Shown here: one piece after another, positions 39,948-48,445 of the stretch
Layout of the letters: every line of letters begins with the position of its first letter
Position numbering within the stretch: position 1 is the stretch's first letter
DNA from: Flavobacteriaceae bacterium
GTDB taxonomy: Bacteria; Bacteroidota; Bacteroidia; Flavobacteriales; Flavobacteriaceae
Assembly: GCA_030830005.1 (NCBI GenBank)
Contig: JAURNV010000003.1
Coordinates: forward strand, 1-64,000
Length of the DNA: 64,000 nucleotides
Direction of reading: 5' to 3'
Translations under genes and position numbers: made by a program
Notes under the pieces: generated by a model
Seen by the model: only the letters and a program-made list of their open reading frames with translations
What the model was told of the DNA's origin: nothing
The model's database searches: none

Positions 39948-40835
39948 TTACCCCCCACAGGAAGTGCCTGTAAGCATTGCATCCGTGGCATTGTTTAGGG
40001 TAAGTACAAAATCGCTGCCGTTAAATGTTTTACTTACAATCCCTCGAATGGTTCCTGTACCACTAGGTAAGGGTAGGTCTTTGTACAAAGCAAAGGCGCT
40101 GGTTTCTAACAAAAACTGCGTTACTGTAGTGCCCTCACAGGCTTCCATGGTGCGTTGGGTGTCGTAATAATCACGCGGGTCAACAAAGGGTTTGCCTTGC
40201 TCCTCAGCGGCAAAACGAACATTATCAACCGCTACAAATAGCCCAATATGGCGTTTATTTATCTCCGAAAACTGCACCGTTAGGGGGGTAATGTCAGTCG
40301 TGGTCTTAGAACGAAATACATGCGCCGCAATATCCAAGGGGCGTAACGCCTCCACCACATTATCCTCGTTGTTTACCACACCCCCTAACGAAATAATTCC
40401 GTTCCCCCTTCTCGCTTCGCCAAGGGATAACCCCTTTAAACTGATATACAATTCACGCCCTAAATTAAACCTGTTAAACGATTTGGTTTGGTCTAGGATA
40501 AGGTGAATGGCTGCCGTAGGGTTTTCAGGTGCGTCTTGCAGGTAAATTTCTTTATAAAAATTTCCCGTTCTGTCCGACGAAACCACATAGCCTTTTACCA
40601 CCAAACCTGATGTAAATGTATGTACCCGGCGGTACACATAATAGTCTTTTAGTTGTGCTATAGTTATCATCGATTTATTTCCGTTATCAATGTCCTCAAA
40701 TAGTAATTGGAGTTGCTCGTTTTCTTCGTTCCCTAATTCGGTTGGAATGTCAAAATTATCGTCTTGTTGGCAGCCTATAAAAACGATTAGGCTAAGCGGT
40801 AATAAAAGTGTTTTTAGGTGGTGTATGGTATTCAT
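39948..40835 (-). CDS. DUF5689 domain lipoprotein
   Basis: Lipobox LIVFIGC; IAQLKDYYVY...GLVVKGYVVSSDRTGNFYKEIYLQD. Confidence 0.8.
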   Translation of the reverse strand: MNTIHHLKTLLLPLSLIVFIGCQQDDNFDIPTELGNEENEQLQLLFEDIDNGNKSMITIAQLKDYYVYRRVHTFTSGLVVKGYVVSSDRTGNFYKEIYLQDAPENPTAAIHLILDQTKSFNRFNLGRELYISLKGLSLGEARRGNGIISLGGVVNNEDNVVEALRPLDIAAHVFRSKTTTDITPLTVQFSEINKRHIGLFVAVDNVRFAAEEQGKPFVDPRDYYDTQRTMEACEGTTVTQFLLETSAFALYKDLPLPSGTGTIRGIVSKTFNGSDFVLTLNNATDAMLTGTSCGG

Positions 40836-40853
40836 AATAAAGGGGTTTTCAGC

Positions 40854-43565
40854 TTAAAATCGGATATAGGTGTTTAAGAAAAAGGTCGTGCCGCGACCAT
40901 ACCAATATTTTGGCCCAAAGCGACGTTTTTCGGCGGTTACTTCTTCATATAGTTCGTTGTAATTGGCGTTTCTAGATTGTTCATATCCGCCTGTTCTGTA
41001 GTTTTGATTGAGTAGATTATTTACGCTTAAAAACGCTCCCACAAAACGCTTTTCTATGCGCCATGATTTGCCCACCACTAAATTTGCAACCAAATAAGAG
41101 TCAAATTTTTCTTGTTGTAACAAGACGCGGGCTTGTTCAGAATCATAATTTGGAAAAGGCAACCCATCTCGATCTAACAAAAAGTTTTGCGTTCGGTTAA
41201 TTGGGCTTACATCTAAATAAGTGTGATCAAAGTAGTTTGCCGTTAGCCCGAACCACCAATAGTTTTCCCTAAACTCAACTCCAACAGAGTAGGCTTCTTG
41301 TGGGCCTGAGGCAAGGCGTATGTTTTTCATTTTGGCAGTGCCAAAATCTCGATATCCAAAATCGTCAGAAGTAAGATAAATTTTGGGGTTGTTCGCATAG
41401 CTATAATTTCCCAAAGCAACTGCCCCTTTGAGTTTTAGTGAGGGGGTAATCTGCCCTTCAATGCCAAATTCCACCCCTTGATGCCGTTTTACAATGCCTT
41501 GTACTATCTCTTGTACAAAAGATGAAGTGTCGCCCCCAATCCCTTCAGCAAAAAAGAATGAGATTTCGATAGCGTCTTGAATGTGGGTATAAAATCCAGT
41601 GAGGCGAGCATTTAAATGAGGGGAACGGAAAATATAGTTCACGTCAGCAGCAAAAATACGTTCCATATTCAGCGGTCTTTGGGCTTGTTCTCCCACAACA
41701 GCATTCGTTTCGCGAGGGTTTGAAAAACTGTTTCGCAAGCTGGGTGCGCGACTAAGAAGAGCAGTATTTGCTTGAAGCCAATGACGATCTTTAATGTTAT
41801 AGGTAAGTCCGCCTTTTAACGTTCCGCCGCCAAACGTCAGCTTTTTACTTTTCCCAAAAGAAGTGTCAGGATAGGCTTCGTGTTTATTTTTTCCTTCACG
41901 CTGATACTGGGTTGTTGAGTAACTCCCCGCCAAAAAACCACTAATTTTGGGGTAGGTAAAATGCACTATTGAAGAAGCTTCATTTGTTGAAACATCAAGG
42001 GAGTAATGGTATCGAATTTTGTCTCCAACACCTGCCATTCGGTCCGGATTATTTACATCAAACTGAAATCCATTGTAGGGGTCTACATTTACATACCCTT
42101 TTGCACCCAACAAATCTAAAATTTCGGCAAAGTTTTCAGAGTTTAAAGAACGGTGCAGCACCGAAGCAATAAGTACAATGTTATCATTTAATGCTGTTCT
42201 AACAATGGTATTTGCGCTCAACTGCATATCATCGTTGCGGTCTTCATAAAGCACATAAGCGGCGTTTTTTGTGTTGAGGTTTGCGTCGTACAAGCGGTTC
42301 CAATCCAATTGTCCATTAGTACGAAATTCCTGCTCGTGGCGGTAAGCGCCTTCATAATCTGCGCCATTGCTTTGCGTCAAAAAATAACTGGGCAGCTTTT
42401 GGTAATACGCCGGGCTTGGATTTGCTCCGCCGGGAAAGTCCAATCGACTGTTGCCTACCGCTCCAAACTGAAATCCAATATTGGTGCGTAAGGTTGTTTT
42501 GGGAGAAACCACCCATTTGTGGTTAAACATTAGCATTGGCTCTACAATACGCTTTACTCTAGAATTTCGCGCTTTTCCTGATTGCACACCCCAATATTCA
42601 TTGTACTTAATTCCCTTTACATCATACACTTCTTGCGTATTCGGTGATGATTTTCCACGACGGTTGGGTGTAGCGATAAGGGTTGCGTTTAGGTTATGTG
42701 ATAGCCATTGTTTTTCTATAGAAAGCAAGAGTGATTGCGCGTCGTAAAACGTGCCGTTTTGATAGCCCGAGCCTCCCCAGCGATTTCCTAGTGCTATCGC
42801 CGCAGACCATCCTTTTTTTAATTGCCCACTAGCGTAACTTGCTAACGCACGGTAGTTGTAGCTTCTATCCGAAAACGACAATGTTAAACGGCCTCCTTTG
42901 CCGTAATCTGAGGCACGGGTGTTTATGTTCGTTGTGCCCAAAATCCCCCCAACAAGATAGTCCGAGGGCCTAATCCCCGAGCTAAGCTCTCGGTTGCGCA
43001 ATACATCATTTAATCCGCCCCAGTTGCTCCATTGCGGACGTCCATTGTAGAGTTTGTTCATTGGCAACCCGTTAATCATGACGGTGCCGTGGTCTGAATC
43101 CAGCCCCCGAACACGAAAAAAAGAGGTGCTAAACTCAAAGGCAGCTGTACGCAAAAACACATCTTCGGTTGATTGCAAAAGCCCCGAGATATTATCTAGC
43201 GCATCGTTTTCATCATTGAGTTCATCGTCACTTAGGTTTATAATATTTAGTTGTGCATTTTGATAGGGATCATCCTCAAAGCCATACGGTTGAAGCGAAA
43301 TGGAAACCTTATCGCCAACAGCGGCAACCAAAACAAAAGGGGCATAGCCCTCTAAAGAAAATGTAAGCGTTTGTGCCGATAAAACGTGAAACCTAAAATA
43401 GCCCTTGGCGTCTGTATGCGTTATGCTTTCGGCAGGCGAGGCAGTAACAAGCACCTCCGCAAGGGGCATTCCTTGCTCATCGTGTACTGATCCTTGAATA
43501 AAACGTTGCGAAAACCCAAAAAAACTTAGGGCGCAAACAATAAGTAGGAAGTAGCTATTCATCAT
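40854..43565 (-). CDS. TonB-dependent receptor with carboxypeptidase-like regulatory domain
   Basis: 903 aa; FIQGSVHDEQGMPLAEVLVTASP; plug and barrel with terminal aromatic FFLNTYIRF. Confidence 0.92.
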   Translation of the reverse strand: MMNSYFLLIVCALSFFGFSQRFIQGSVHDEQGMPLAEVLVTASPAESITHTDAKGYFRFHVLSAQTLTFSLEGYAPFVLVAAVGDKVSISLQPYGFEDDPYQNAQLNIINLSDDELNDENDALDNISGLLQSTEDVFLRTAAFEFSTSFFRVRGLDSDHGTVMINGLPMNKLYNGRPQWSNWGGLNDVLRNRELSSGIRPSDYLVGGILGTTNINTRASDYGKGGRLTLSFSDRSYNYRALASYASGQLKKGWSAAIALGNRWGGSGYQNGTFYDAQSLLLSIEKQWLSHNLNATLIATPNRRGKSSPNTQEVYDVKGIKYNEYWGVQSGKARNSRVKRIVEPMLMFNHKWVVSPKTTLRTNIGFQFGAVGNSRLDFPGGANPSPAYYQKLPSYFLTQSNGADYEGAYRHEQEFRTNGQLDWNRLYDANLNTKNAAYVLYEDRNDDMQLSANTIVRTALNDNIVLIASVLHRSLNSENFAEILDLLGAKGYVNVDPYNGFQFDVNNPDRMAGVGDKIRYHYSLDVSTNEASSIVHFTYPKISGFLAGSYSTTQYQREGKNKHEAYPDTSFGKSKKLTFGGGTLKGGLTYNIKDRHWLQANTALLSRAPSLRNSFSNPRETNAVVGEQAQRPLNMERIFAADVNYIFRSPHLNARLTGFYTHIQDAIEISFFFAEGIGGDTSSFVQEIVQGIVKRHQGVEFGIEGQITPSLKLKGAVALGNYSYANNPKIYLTSDDFGYRDFGTAKMKNIRLASGPQEAYSVGVEFRENYWWFGLTANYFDHTYLDVSPINRTQNFLLDRDGLPFPNYDSEQARVLLQQEKFDSYLVANLVVGKSWRIEKRFVGAFLSVNNLLNQNYRTGGYEQSRNANYNELYEEVTAEKRRFGPKYWYGRGTTFFLNTYIRF

Positions 43566-43622
43566 TTGGGGTTTGGGATTTTAAAATTAGCATAAATTTT
43601 TTATTCTCGTATTTTGGCTGTT

Positions 43623-44672
43623 ATGAATCGGCGTGGTATTTGCTTGGGGGTATATTTCTTTTTTACCGCTTTTGTTTGGGGTCAAAGCGGAAAAAACTAC
43701 GAAGTGATAAGCGTTGCCTTTTACAACGTGGAAAACCTCTTTGACACTCTCAATGACCCCCTTACGCGTGACGATGACCGCACCCCCGAAGGGCGCGACC
43801 GCTGGACGGAAGCTATTTACCAACAAAAGGTGAAAAATATGGCAAAGGTGTTGTCGGAAATTGGGCAAGAAATGACCCAACAACCCCCGGCAGTTATTGG
43901 GCTTTGCGAAGTAGAAAACCGAGGCGTTATTGAAGCCCTCCTAAAAGACCCCTTGCTAAAACCGTACAACTATGGCATTGTCCATTTTGACTCCCCCGAT
44001 GAACGAGGTATTGACGTGGCGCTTATCTATCAGAAAAAACACTTTTTGCCACTTCGTTTTAAAAATCATGCCTTAAGGCTATACAATAAAAAAGGTGCGC
44101 GAAAATACACCCGAGATCAGTTGTTGGTGTATGGGTTGCTAAAAGAAGAGCCTGTTTATTTTTTGGTTCATCATTGGCCCTCGCGCAGTGGCGGACAAAA
44201 ACGCAGCGAACCCAACAGGATAAAAGCCGCAGCATTAAACAAAAAGGTGGTGGACTCTGTTTTGGGTATAAATCCCAATGCCAACATCATAAATATGGGC
44301 GATTTTAACGATGACCCGATAAACAAAAGTCTTGCAGAAGTGCTGAAAACAACCCACAAAAAAAGACGGGTGTATAAAAACAAGCTGCTCTACAACCCCA
44401 TGATGGCGTTTTACAAACAAGGCGTGGGAACCGCCTGTCATCGTGATACTTGGAATGTGCTAGATCAAATTCATGTTTCTGGAGGACTCCTCAAAGCAAG
44501 CCCACACGAGTGGCAGTTTTGGAAAGCTGGAATTTTTAGCAAACCCTATTTGATAAACAAAGAAGGCCCTTACAAAGGCTATCCGTTTCGGAGTTTTGCC
44601 GGAGGGCGGTTTTTGGGGGGCTATAGCGACCACTTTCCCGTGTATGCCTACTTGATACGTGAGGCAGACTAA
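43623..44672 (+). CDS. Secreted endonuclease/exonuclease/phosphatase family protein
   Basis: Signal peptide; VAFYNVENLFDTLND, VIGLCEVENRGVIEAL, NMGDFNDDPINKSL, GYSDHFPVYAYL. Confidence 0.9.
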   Translation: MNRRGICLGVYFFFTAFVWGQSGKNYEVISVAFYNVENLFDTLNDPLTRDDDRTPEGRDRWTEAIYQQKVKNMAKVLSEIGQEMTQQPPAVIGLCEVENRGVIEALLKDPLLKPYNYGIVHFDSPDERGIDVALIYQKKHFLPLRFKNHALRLYNKKGARKYTRDQLLVYGLLKEEPVYFLVHHWPSRSGGQKRSEPNRIKAAALNKKVVDSVLGINPNANIINMGDFNDDPINKSLAEVLKTTHKKRRVYKNKLLYNPMMAFYKQGVGTACHRDTWNVLDQIHVSGGLLKASPHEWQFWKAGIFSKPYLINKEGPYKGYPFRSFAGGRFLGGYSDHFPVYAYLIREAD

Positions 44673-44799
44673 TTTTTTTTTACTTTAGCAAAGCACAATG
44701 CCCTAAATTGTAGAAAGAATTTAACCGATTTCGCATTATTTTATTTTTACAGGGTACAGTTTTTGGATATACGATATCCATATAGAGCGGATATACGCA

Positions 44800-45381
44800 A
44801 TGCGTGTATTTATAAAGTTACCACACATAAAAAAAACAAGATTGAAAGGAAAATACATTTTCAAATCAAACAGACTTGGCTTTCGTAATTGGAGAAGTGA
44901 AGACCTAGAAGAATTTGCCGAGATGAATAAGGACATCGAAGTGATGGAACATTTTCCGAAGCCATTAAGCAAAACTGAATCCGAAAAACTAATGAAGCGA
45001 ATGCAAATACATTATGGAAAAAATGGATACACATACTTTGCGACCGAACGATTAGATACGGGTGAATTAATCGGATTTATAGGGTTAGCCTACCAGGAAT
45101 ATAAAACGGAATTCACACCAGCAATTGATATAGGTTGGCGTTTAAAAAAGGATACTTGGGGAAGAGGATATGCTACTGAAGGTGCAAGAAGATGTTTGAC
45201 ACTTGGATTTAATGAATTGGGAATTGAAAAAATTATTTCTACCTGCACAATTGGTAACAAAAGATCAGAAAATGTGATGAAAAAAATAGGAATGATAAAG
45301 AAGGGAGAATTTAATCATCCAGAATTGACGGAGTTTCCAGATTTTGAAAAATGTATATGGTACGAAATTGAAAATAAATAA
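44800..45381 (+). CDS. GNAT family N-acetyltransferase (RimJ/RimL-like)
   Basis: LGFRNWRSEDLEEFAEMNKD..., KDTWGRGYATEGARRCLTLGF, TIGNKRSENVMKKIGM. True start may lie downstream (about 44842). Confidence 0.88.
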   Translation: MRVFIKLPHIKKTRLKGKYIFKSNRLGFRNWRSEDLEEFAEMNKDIEVMEHFPKPLSKTESEKLMKRMQIHYGKNGYTYFATERLDTGELIGFIGLAYQEYKTEFTPAIDIGWRLKKDTWGRGYATEGARRCLTLGFNELGIEKIISTCTIGNKRSENVMKKIGMIKKGEFNHPELTEFPDFEKCIWYEIENK

Positions 45382-45386
45382 AACGC

Positions 45387-45447
45387 GTGGTAACAATGTG
45401 TAAAAATCCATTGAAACGGATTTTACACTTATCGTTGGTAGTAATGC
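45387..45447. repeat. attC-like imperfect palindrome between accessory genes
   Basis: GGTAACAAT-GTGTAAAAATCC...GGATTTTACAC-TTATCGTTGGTA; 11-bp inner stem and related ends. Confidence 0.45.
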
Positions 45448-45481
45448 GGAAAAACTGCAAACCAAAAATAATTTTAGAATA

Positions 45482-46330
45482 ATGGAAAAATTTAATTCCC
45501 AAATAGAAGTCAAAAACGATGGACTTTATACACCAATAGTTAGAGAATGGTCATTGGAAAAATACCAATTGGTTGGGAGTTACTGCGACATTTTTACAAA
45601 TGGAATGAAATTCAAATGGGACCAACTTGTTTACATTGATTTATTTGCTGGAGCTGGTCACGCAACTATTAAGGAAAGTAACAAGACATATCTCAATTCA
45701 GCATTTACAGCGATGTCAATTCCAGTCCCATTTACAAAATATATTCTTTGTGAAAAAAACGAAAAAAGATTTGACGCATTATCGGATAGAGTAAAAAGAG
45801 ACTTCAGTCATTTGAATGTTGAACTAATTAAAGGAGATAGTAATAAAAATGTACAGAAAGTAATTAACGCAATTCCACCATTTAAGAGAGGAAATACATT
45901 ATTACCATTTTGTTTTGTTGACCCTTATTCGTTGAATCTAAATTTTTCTACTATTCGAGCATTGGGAAGTACATTAATGGATTTTCTTATTTTAAAAGCA
46001 TTGCATATGGATGCAAATAGAAATATAGAAACCTATTTAAAAGATAAAAACACTAAAATTGCAGATTATTTAGGAAAATCAAATTGGAGAGAATTACTCG
46101 AAGAAGATAGTAGTTACAAGAAAAATTTTGTTAAATTTCTTGCTGACCAATATCAAGAGCAAATGTATCAGATTGGTTATCAAAAAACCAAGTATATGCA
46201 CCACATACGTTCAAATCAAAAAAATCTTCCACTTTATTATTTGGCATTTTTCTCAAAAAATCCAAGAGGAATCGATTTCTTTAAAAAAATTCAAGGTTAT
46301 GTAAAGCCTCAACTAAAATTAGACCTTTAA
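45482..46330 (+). CDS. Three-Cys-motif partner protein TcmP, methyltransferase-like fold
   Basis: 282 aa; VYIDLFAGAG (motif I), LCEKNEKRFDAL, KGDSN, FCFVDPYSLNLNF; immediately upstream of a DUF5131 gene. Confidence 0.8.
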   Translation: MEKFNSQIEVKNDGLYTPIVREWSLEKYQLVGSYCDIFTNGMKFKWDQLVYIDLFAGAGHATIKESNKTYLNSAFTAMSIPVPFTKYILCEKNEKRFDALSDRVKRDFSHLNVELIKGDSNKNVQKVINAIPPFKRGNTLLPFCFVDPYSLNLNFSTIRALGSTLMDFLILKALHMDANRNIETYLKDKNTKIADYLGKSNWRELLEEDSSYKKNFVKFLADQYQEQMYQIGYQKTKYMHHIRSNQKNLPLYYLAFFSKNPRGIDFFKKIQGYVKPQLKLDL

Positions 46331-46332
46331 AA

Positions 46333-47058
46333 ATGGCTCAATCAAGTATAGAGTGGACAGAAATGACTTGGAATCCAACAACAGGATGTTCTAAAGTTTC
46401 GCAAGGATGTAAATTCTGTTATGCAGAAATTATGTCAAGAAGACTAAAAGCAATGGGAGTTCAAAAATATAAAGACAACTTCAAAGTTCGAACTCACGAA
46501 AAAGAATTGAAAGTCCCTTATACTTGGAAAAAAGCGAAAATAGTTTTTGTGAATTCAATGAGCGATTTGTTCCACGAGGATATTCCGTTAGAATTTATTA
46601 AAAAGGTATTTAAGGTAATGAACGATAATCCAAGACACGTATTTCAAGTTTTAACAAAACGTGCAGAAAGACTTCTTGAAGTTCATAAAGAATTAAAATG
46701 GTCACATAATATTTGGATGGGAGTTTCAGTTGAGGAACAGAAAGTTGAAAATAGAATTGACTATTTAAGAAAAACAAATGCGAGAGTGAAATTTTTATCT
46801 CTTGAGCCTTTAATTGGACCTTTACCAAATCTGAATTTAGACAAGATTGATTGGGTTATTGTTGGTGGAGAAAGCGGACATACGCCAAGACCAATGGATG
46901 CGGATTGGGTAATTGGTATTCAAGAACAATGCGAAAGGGATGAAGTTGCATTTTTCTTCAAACAATGGGGAGGAAAAAACAAAAAGAAAAACGGCAGAGA
47001 ATTAAATGGTCAAACCTATGACGAAATGCCAGAAATTGAATTGCAACATAGTGTCTGA
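46333..47058 (+). CDS. DUF5131 / phage Gp37-Gp68 family three-Cys protein
   Basis: 241 aa; SSIEWTEMTWNPTTGCSKVSQGCKFCYAE, VNSMSDLFHEDIP, WVIVGGESG, FFFKQWGG. Confidence 0.92.
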   Translation: MAQSSIEWTEMTWNPTTGCSKVSQGCKFCYAEIMSRRLKAMGVQKYKDNFKVRTHEKELKVPYTWKKAKIVFVNSMSDLFHEDIPLEFIKKVFKVMNDNPRHVFQVLTKRAERLLEVHKELKWSHNIWMGVSVEEQKVENRIDYLRKTNARVKFLSLEPLIGPLPNLNLDKIDWVIVGGESGHTPRPMDADWVIGIQEQCERDEVAFFFKQWGGKNKKKNGRELNGQTYDEMPEIELQHSV

Positions 47059-47070
47059 AAAGAAAAGCCT

Positions 47071-47205
47071 GCACACAACAACGTATAAAATTAATTGCTA
47101 GTTCTTGCCCACTTACGAAAGCCTTCGCGGACTTTCTATCGGTGATTTATTTACTAACTTTAGTGCTTAAAGCACGCAACTAATCTTATACCAAACGTTA
47201 GGTGC
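47071..47205. repeat. attC-like 135-bp imperfect palindrome ending in GTTAGGTGC
   Basis: 5' arm GCACACAACAACGTATAAAATTAATTGC pairs with the reverse complement of 3' arm (GCACCTAACGTTTGGTATAAGATTAGTTGC). Confidence 0.5.
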
Positions 47206-47215
47206 AATAAAGAAA

Positions 47216-47890
47216 ATGACTTCAAGAATTATTAAAAGTATATTGGAAATAAAAAGGGAGACACCTGTTTTGGTATGCATAGACGGAGTTGATGGTGCCG
47301 GTAAAACATATTTTGCTAGAAGGTTGACTAATGAGCTTAAATCTGTATTTAACAATGTAATTCTTTGTTCAGTTGATAATTTTCATAATAACCGAGATAT
47401 CCGCTACCAAAAAGGGAAGGATTCTGACATTGGCTTTTATGAAGATTCCTATAACTACTCAAAATTAATTTCCAATTTGTTAATGCCTTTTAAAATGGGA
47501 ACGGGAGTTTATATTGATTCAATTTTTGACGTTGATAACAATACCACAAATATTTCAAGAGCGAAAGAGGTATCTATGGATTCTATATTGATTCTCGAAG
47601 GTGTTTTTCTCCAAAGACCAGAATTATCTCACTTTTGGGATTTGCGAATATTTTTAGACGTTGATTTTGAAACCACACTCAATAGAAATATAAACAGACA
47701 AATCGATAAAAGTAGAATAGGACTAAAAGAAGAAATTAAATTAAGGTATAAAACGAGATATATGCCTGGTCAAAAATTATATTTTAAGCAAGCGGATCCA
47801 AAAGAAAATGCTAATATCGTAATTGACAATTCTGATTATAACAAACCATTAATAACAAAATACAAAGCGCCTAACAATGGCAATCCGTAA
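47216..47890 (+). CDS. Uridine kinase-like P-loop protein
   Basis: VLVCIDGVDGAGKTYFARRL (Walker A), SVDNFHNNRD, ILILEGVFLQRPEL. Confidence 0.85.
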   Translation: MTSRIIKSILEIKRETPVLVCIDGVDGAGKTYFARRLTNELKSVFNNVILCSVDNFHNNRDIRYQKGKDSDIGFYEDSYNYSKLISNLLMPFKMGTGVYIDSIFDVDNNTTNISRAKEVSMDSILILEGVFLQRPELSHFWDLRIFLDVDFETTLNRNINRQIDKSRIGLKEEIKLRYKTRYMPGQKLYFKQADPKENANIVIDNSDYNKPLITKYKAPNNGNP

Positions 47891-47911
47891 TACTCCTTAT
47901 GAAGCGCGATT

Positions 47912-48445
47912 CTAACGAAAAAGGGCTTTTAATTCCGTTGCCTCTTCGGGCTTTAATTTCCCTGCCAAAATCAGGCTGAGTTGTCTTCGGCGTAAGGCGC
48001 CGTCATAGCGCTGCTGTTCCAAGTCGGTTTCGGGGGCAACAGGCGGTACGGGTACGGGTCTACCTTCTTTGTTTACTGCCACAAACGTATAAATGGCTTC
48101 GTTTACTTTTTCTCGGGTTTGGCTGGTGTGTTCTTCTTTCCAAACATCAATAAAAACCTCCATAGAGGTGCCAAAAGACCGAGAAACTTTTGCTTCTAAA
48201 GTAAGGACACTCCCCAAAGGTACAGGCTTCCTAAAATGCACATGATTGACAGATGCCGTTACTACAACCTCTCCAGAGTGTCGCTCGGCCGCAATACATG
48301 CAGCACGGTCCATTCGGGCTAACAATTCGCCACCAAAGAGATTGTTGATGGGGTTAGTATCCGAGGGCAGTACCAAGTCGGTCATTACCGTCTTGGAGGC
48401 TTCTGGGTGTTTTGGTTTCATGAGAATTATTTTTTCAATACCCAA
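47912..48445 (-). CDS. Acyl-CoA thioesterase (hotdog fold)
   Basis: NPINNLFGGELLARMDRAACIAAERHSGEVVVTASVNHVHFRKPV. Confidence 0.93.
   Translation of the reverse strand: MGIEKIILMKPKHPEASKTVMTDLVLPSDTNPINNLFGGELLARMDRAACIAAERHSGEVVVTASVNHVHFRKPVPLGSVLTLEAKVSRSFGTSMEVFIDVWKEEHTSQTREKVNEAIYTFVAVNKEGRPVPVPPVAPETDLEQQRYDGALRRRQLSLILAGKLKPEEATELKALFR

Noticed and set aside
46333-47058. Calling the DUF5131 gene evidence of a prophage
   Set aside because: No other phage structural, lysis or integrase genes nearby; the family is also found outside phages.
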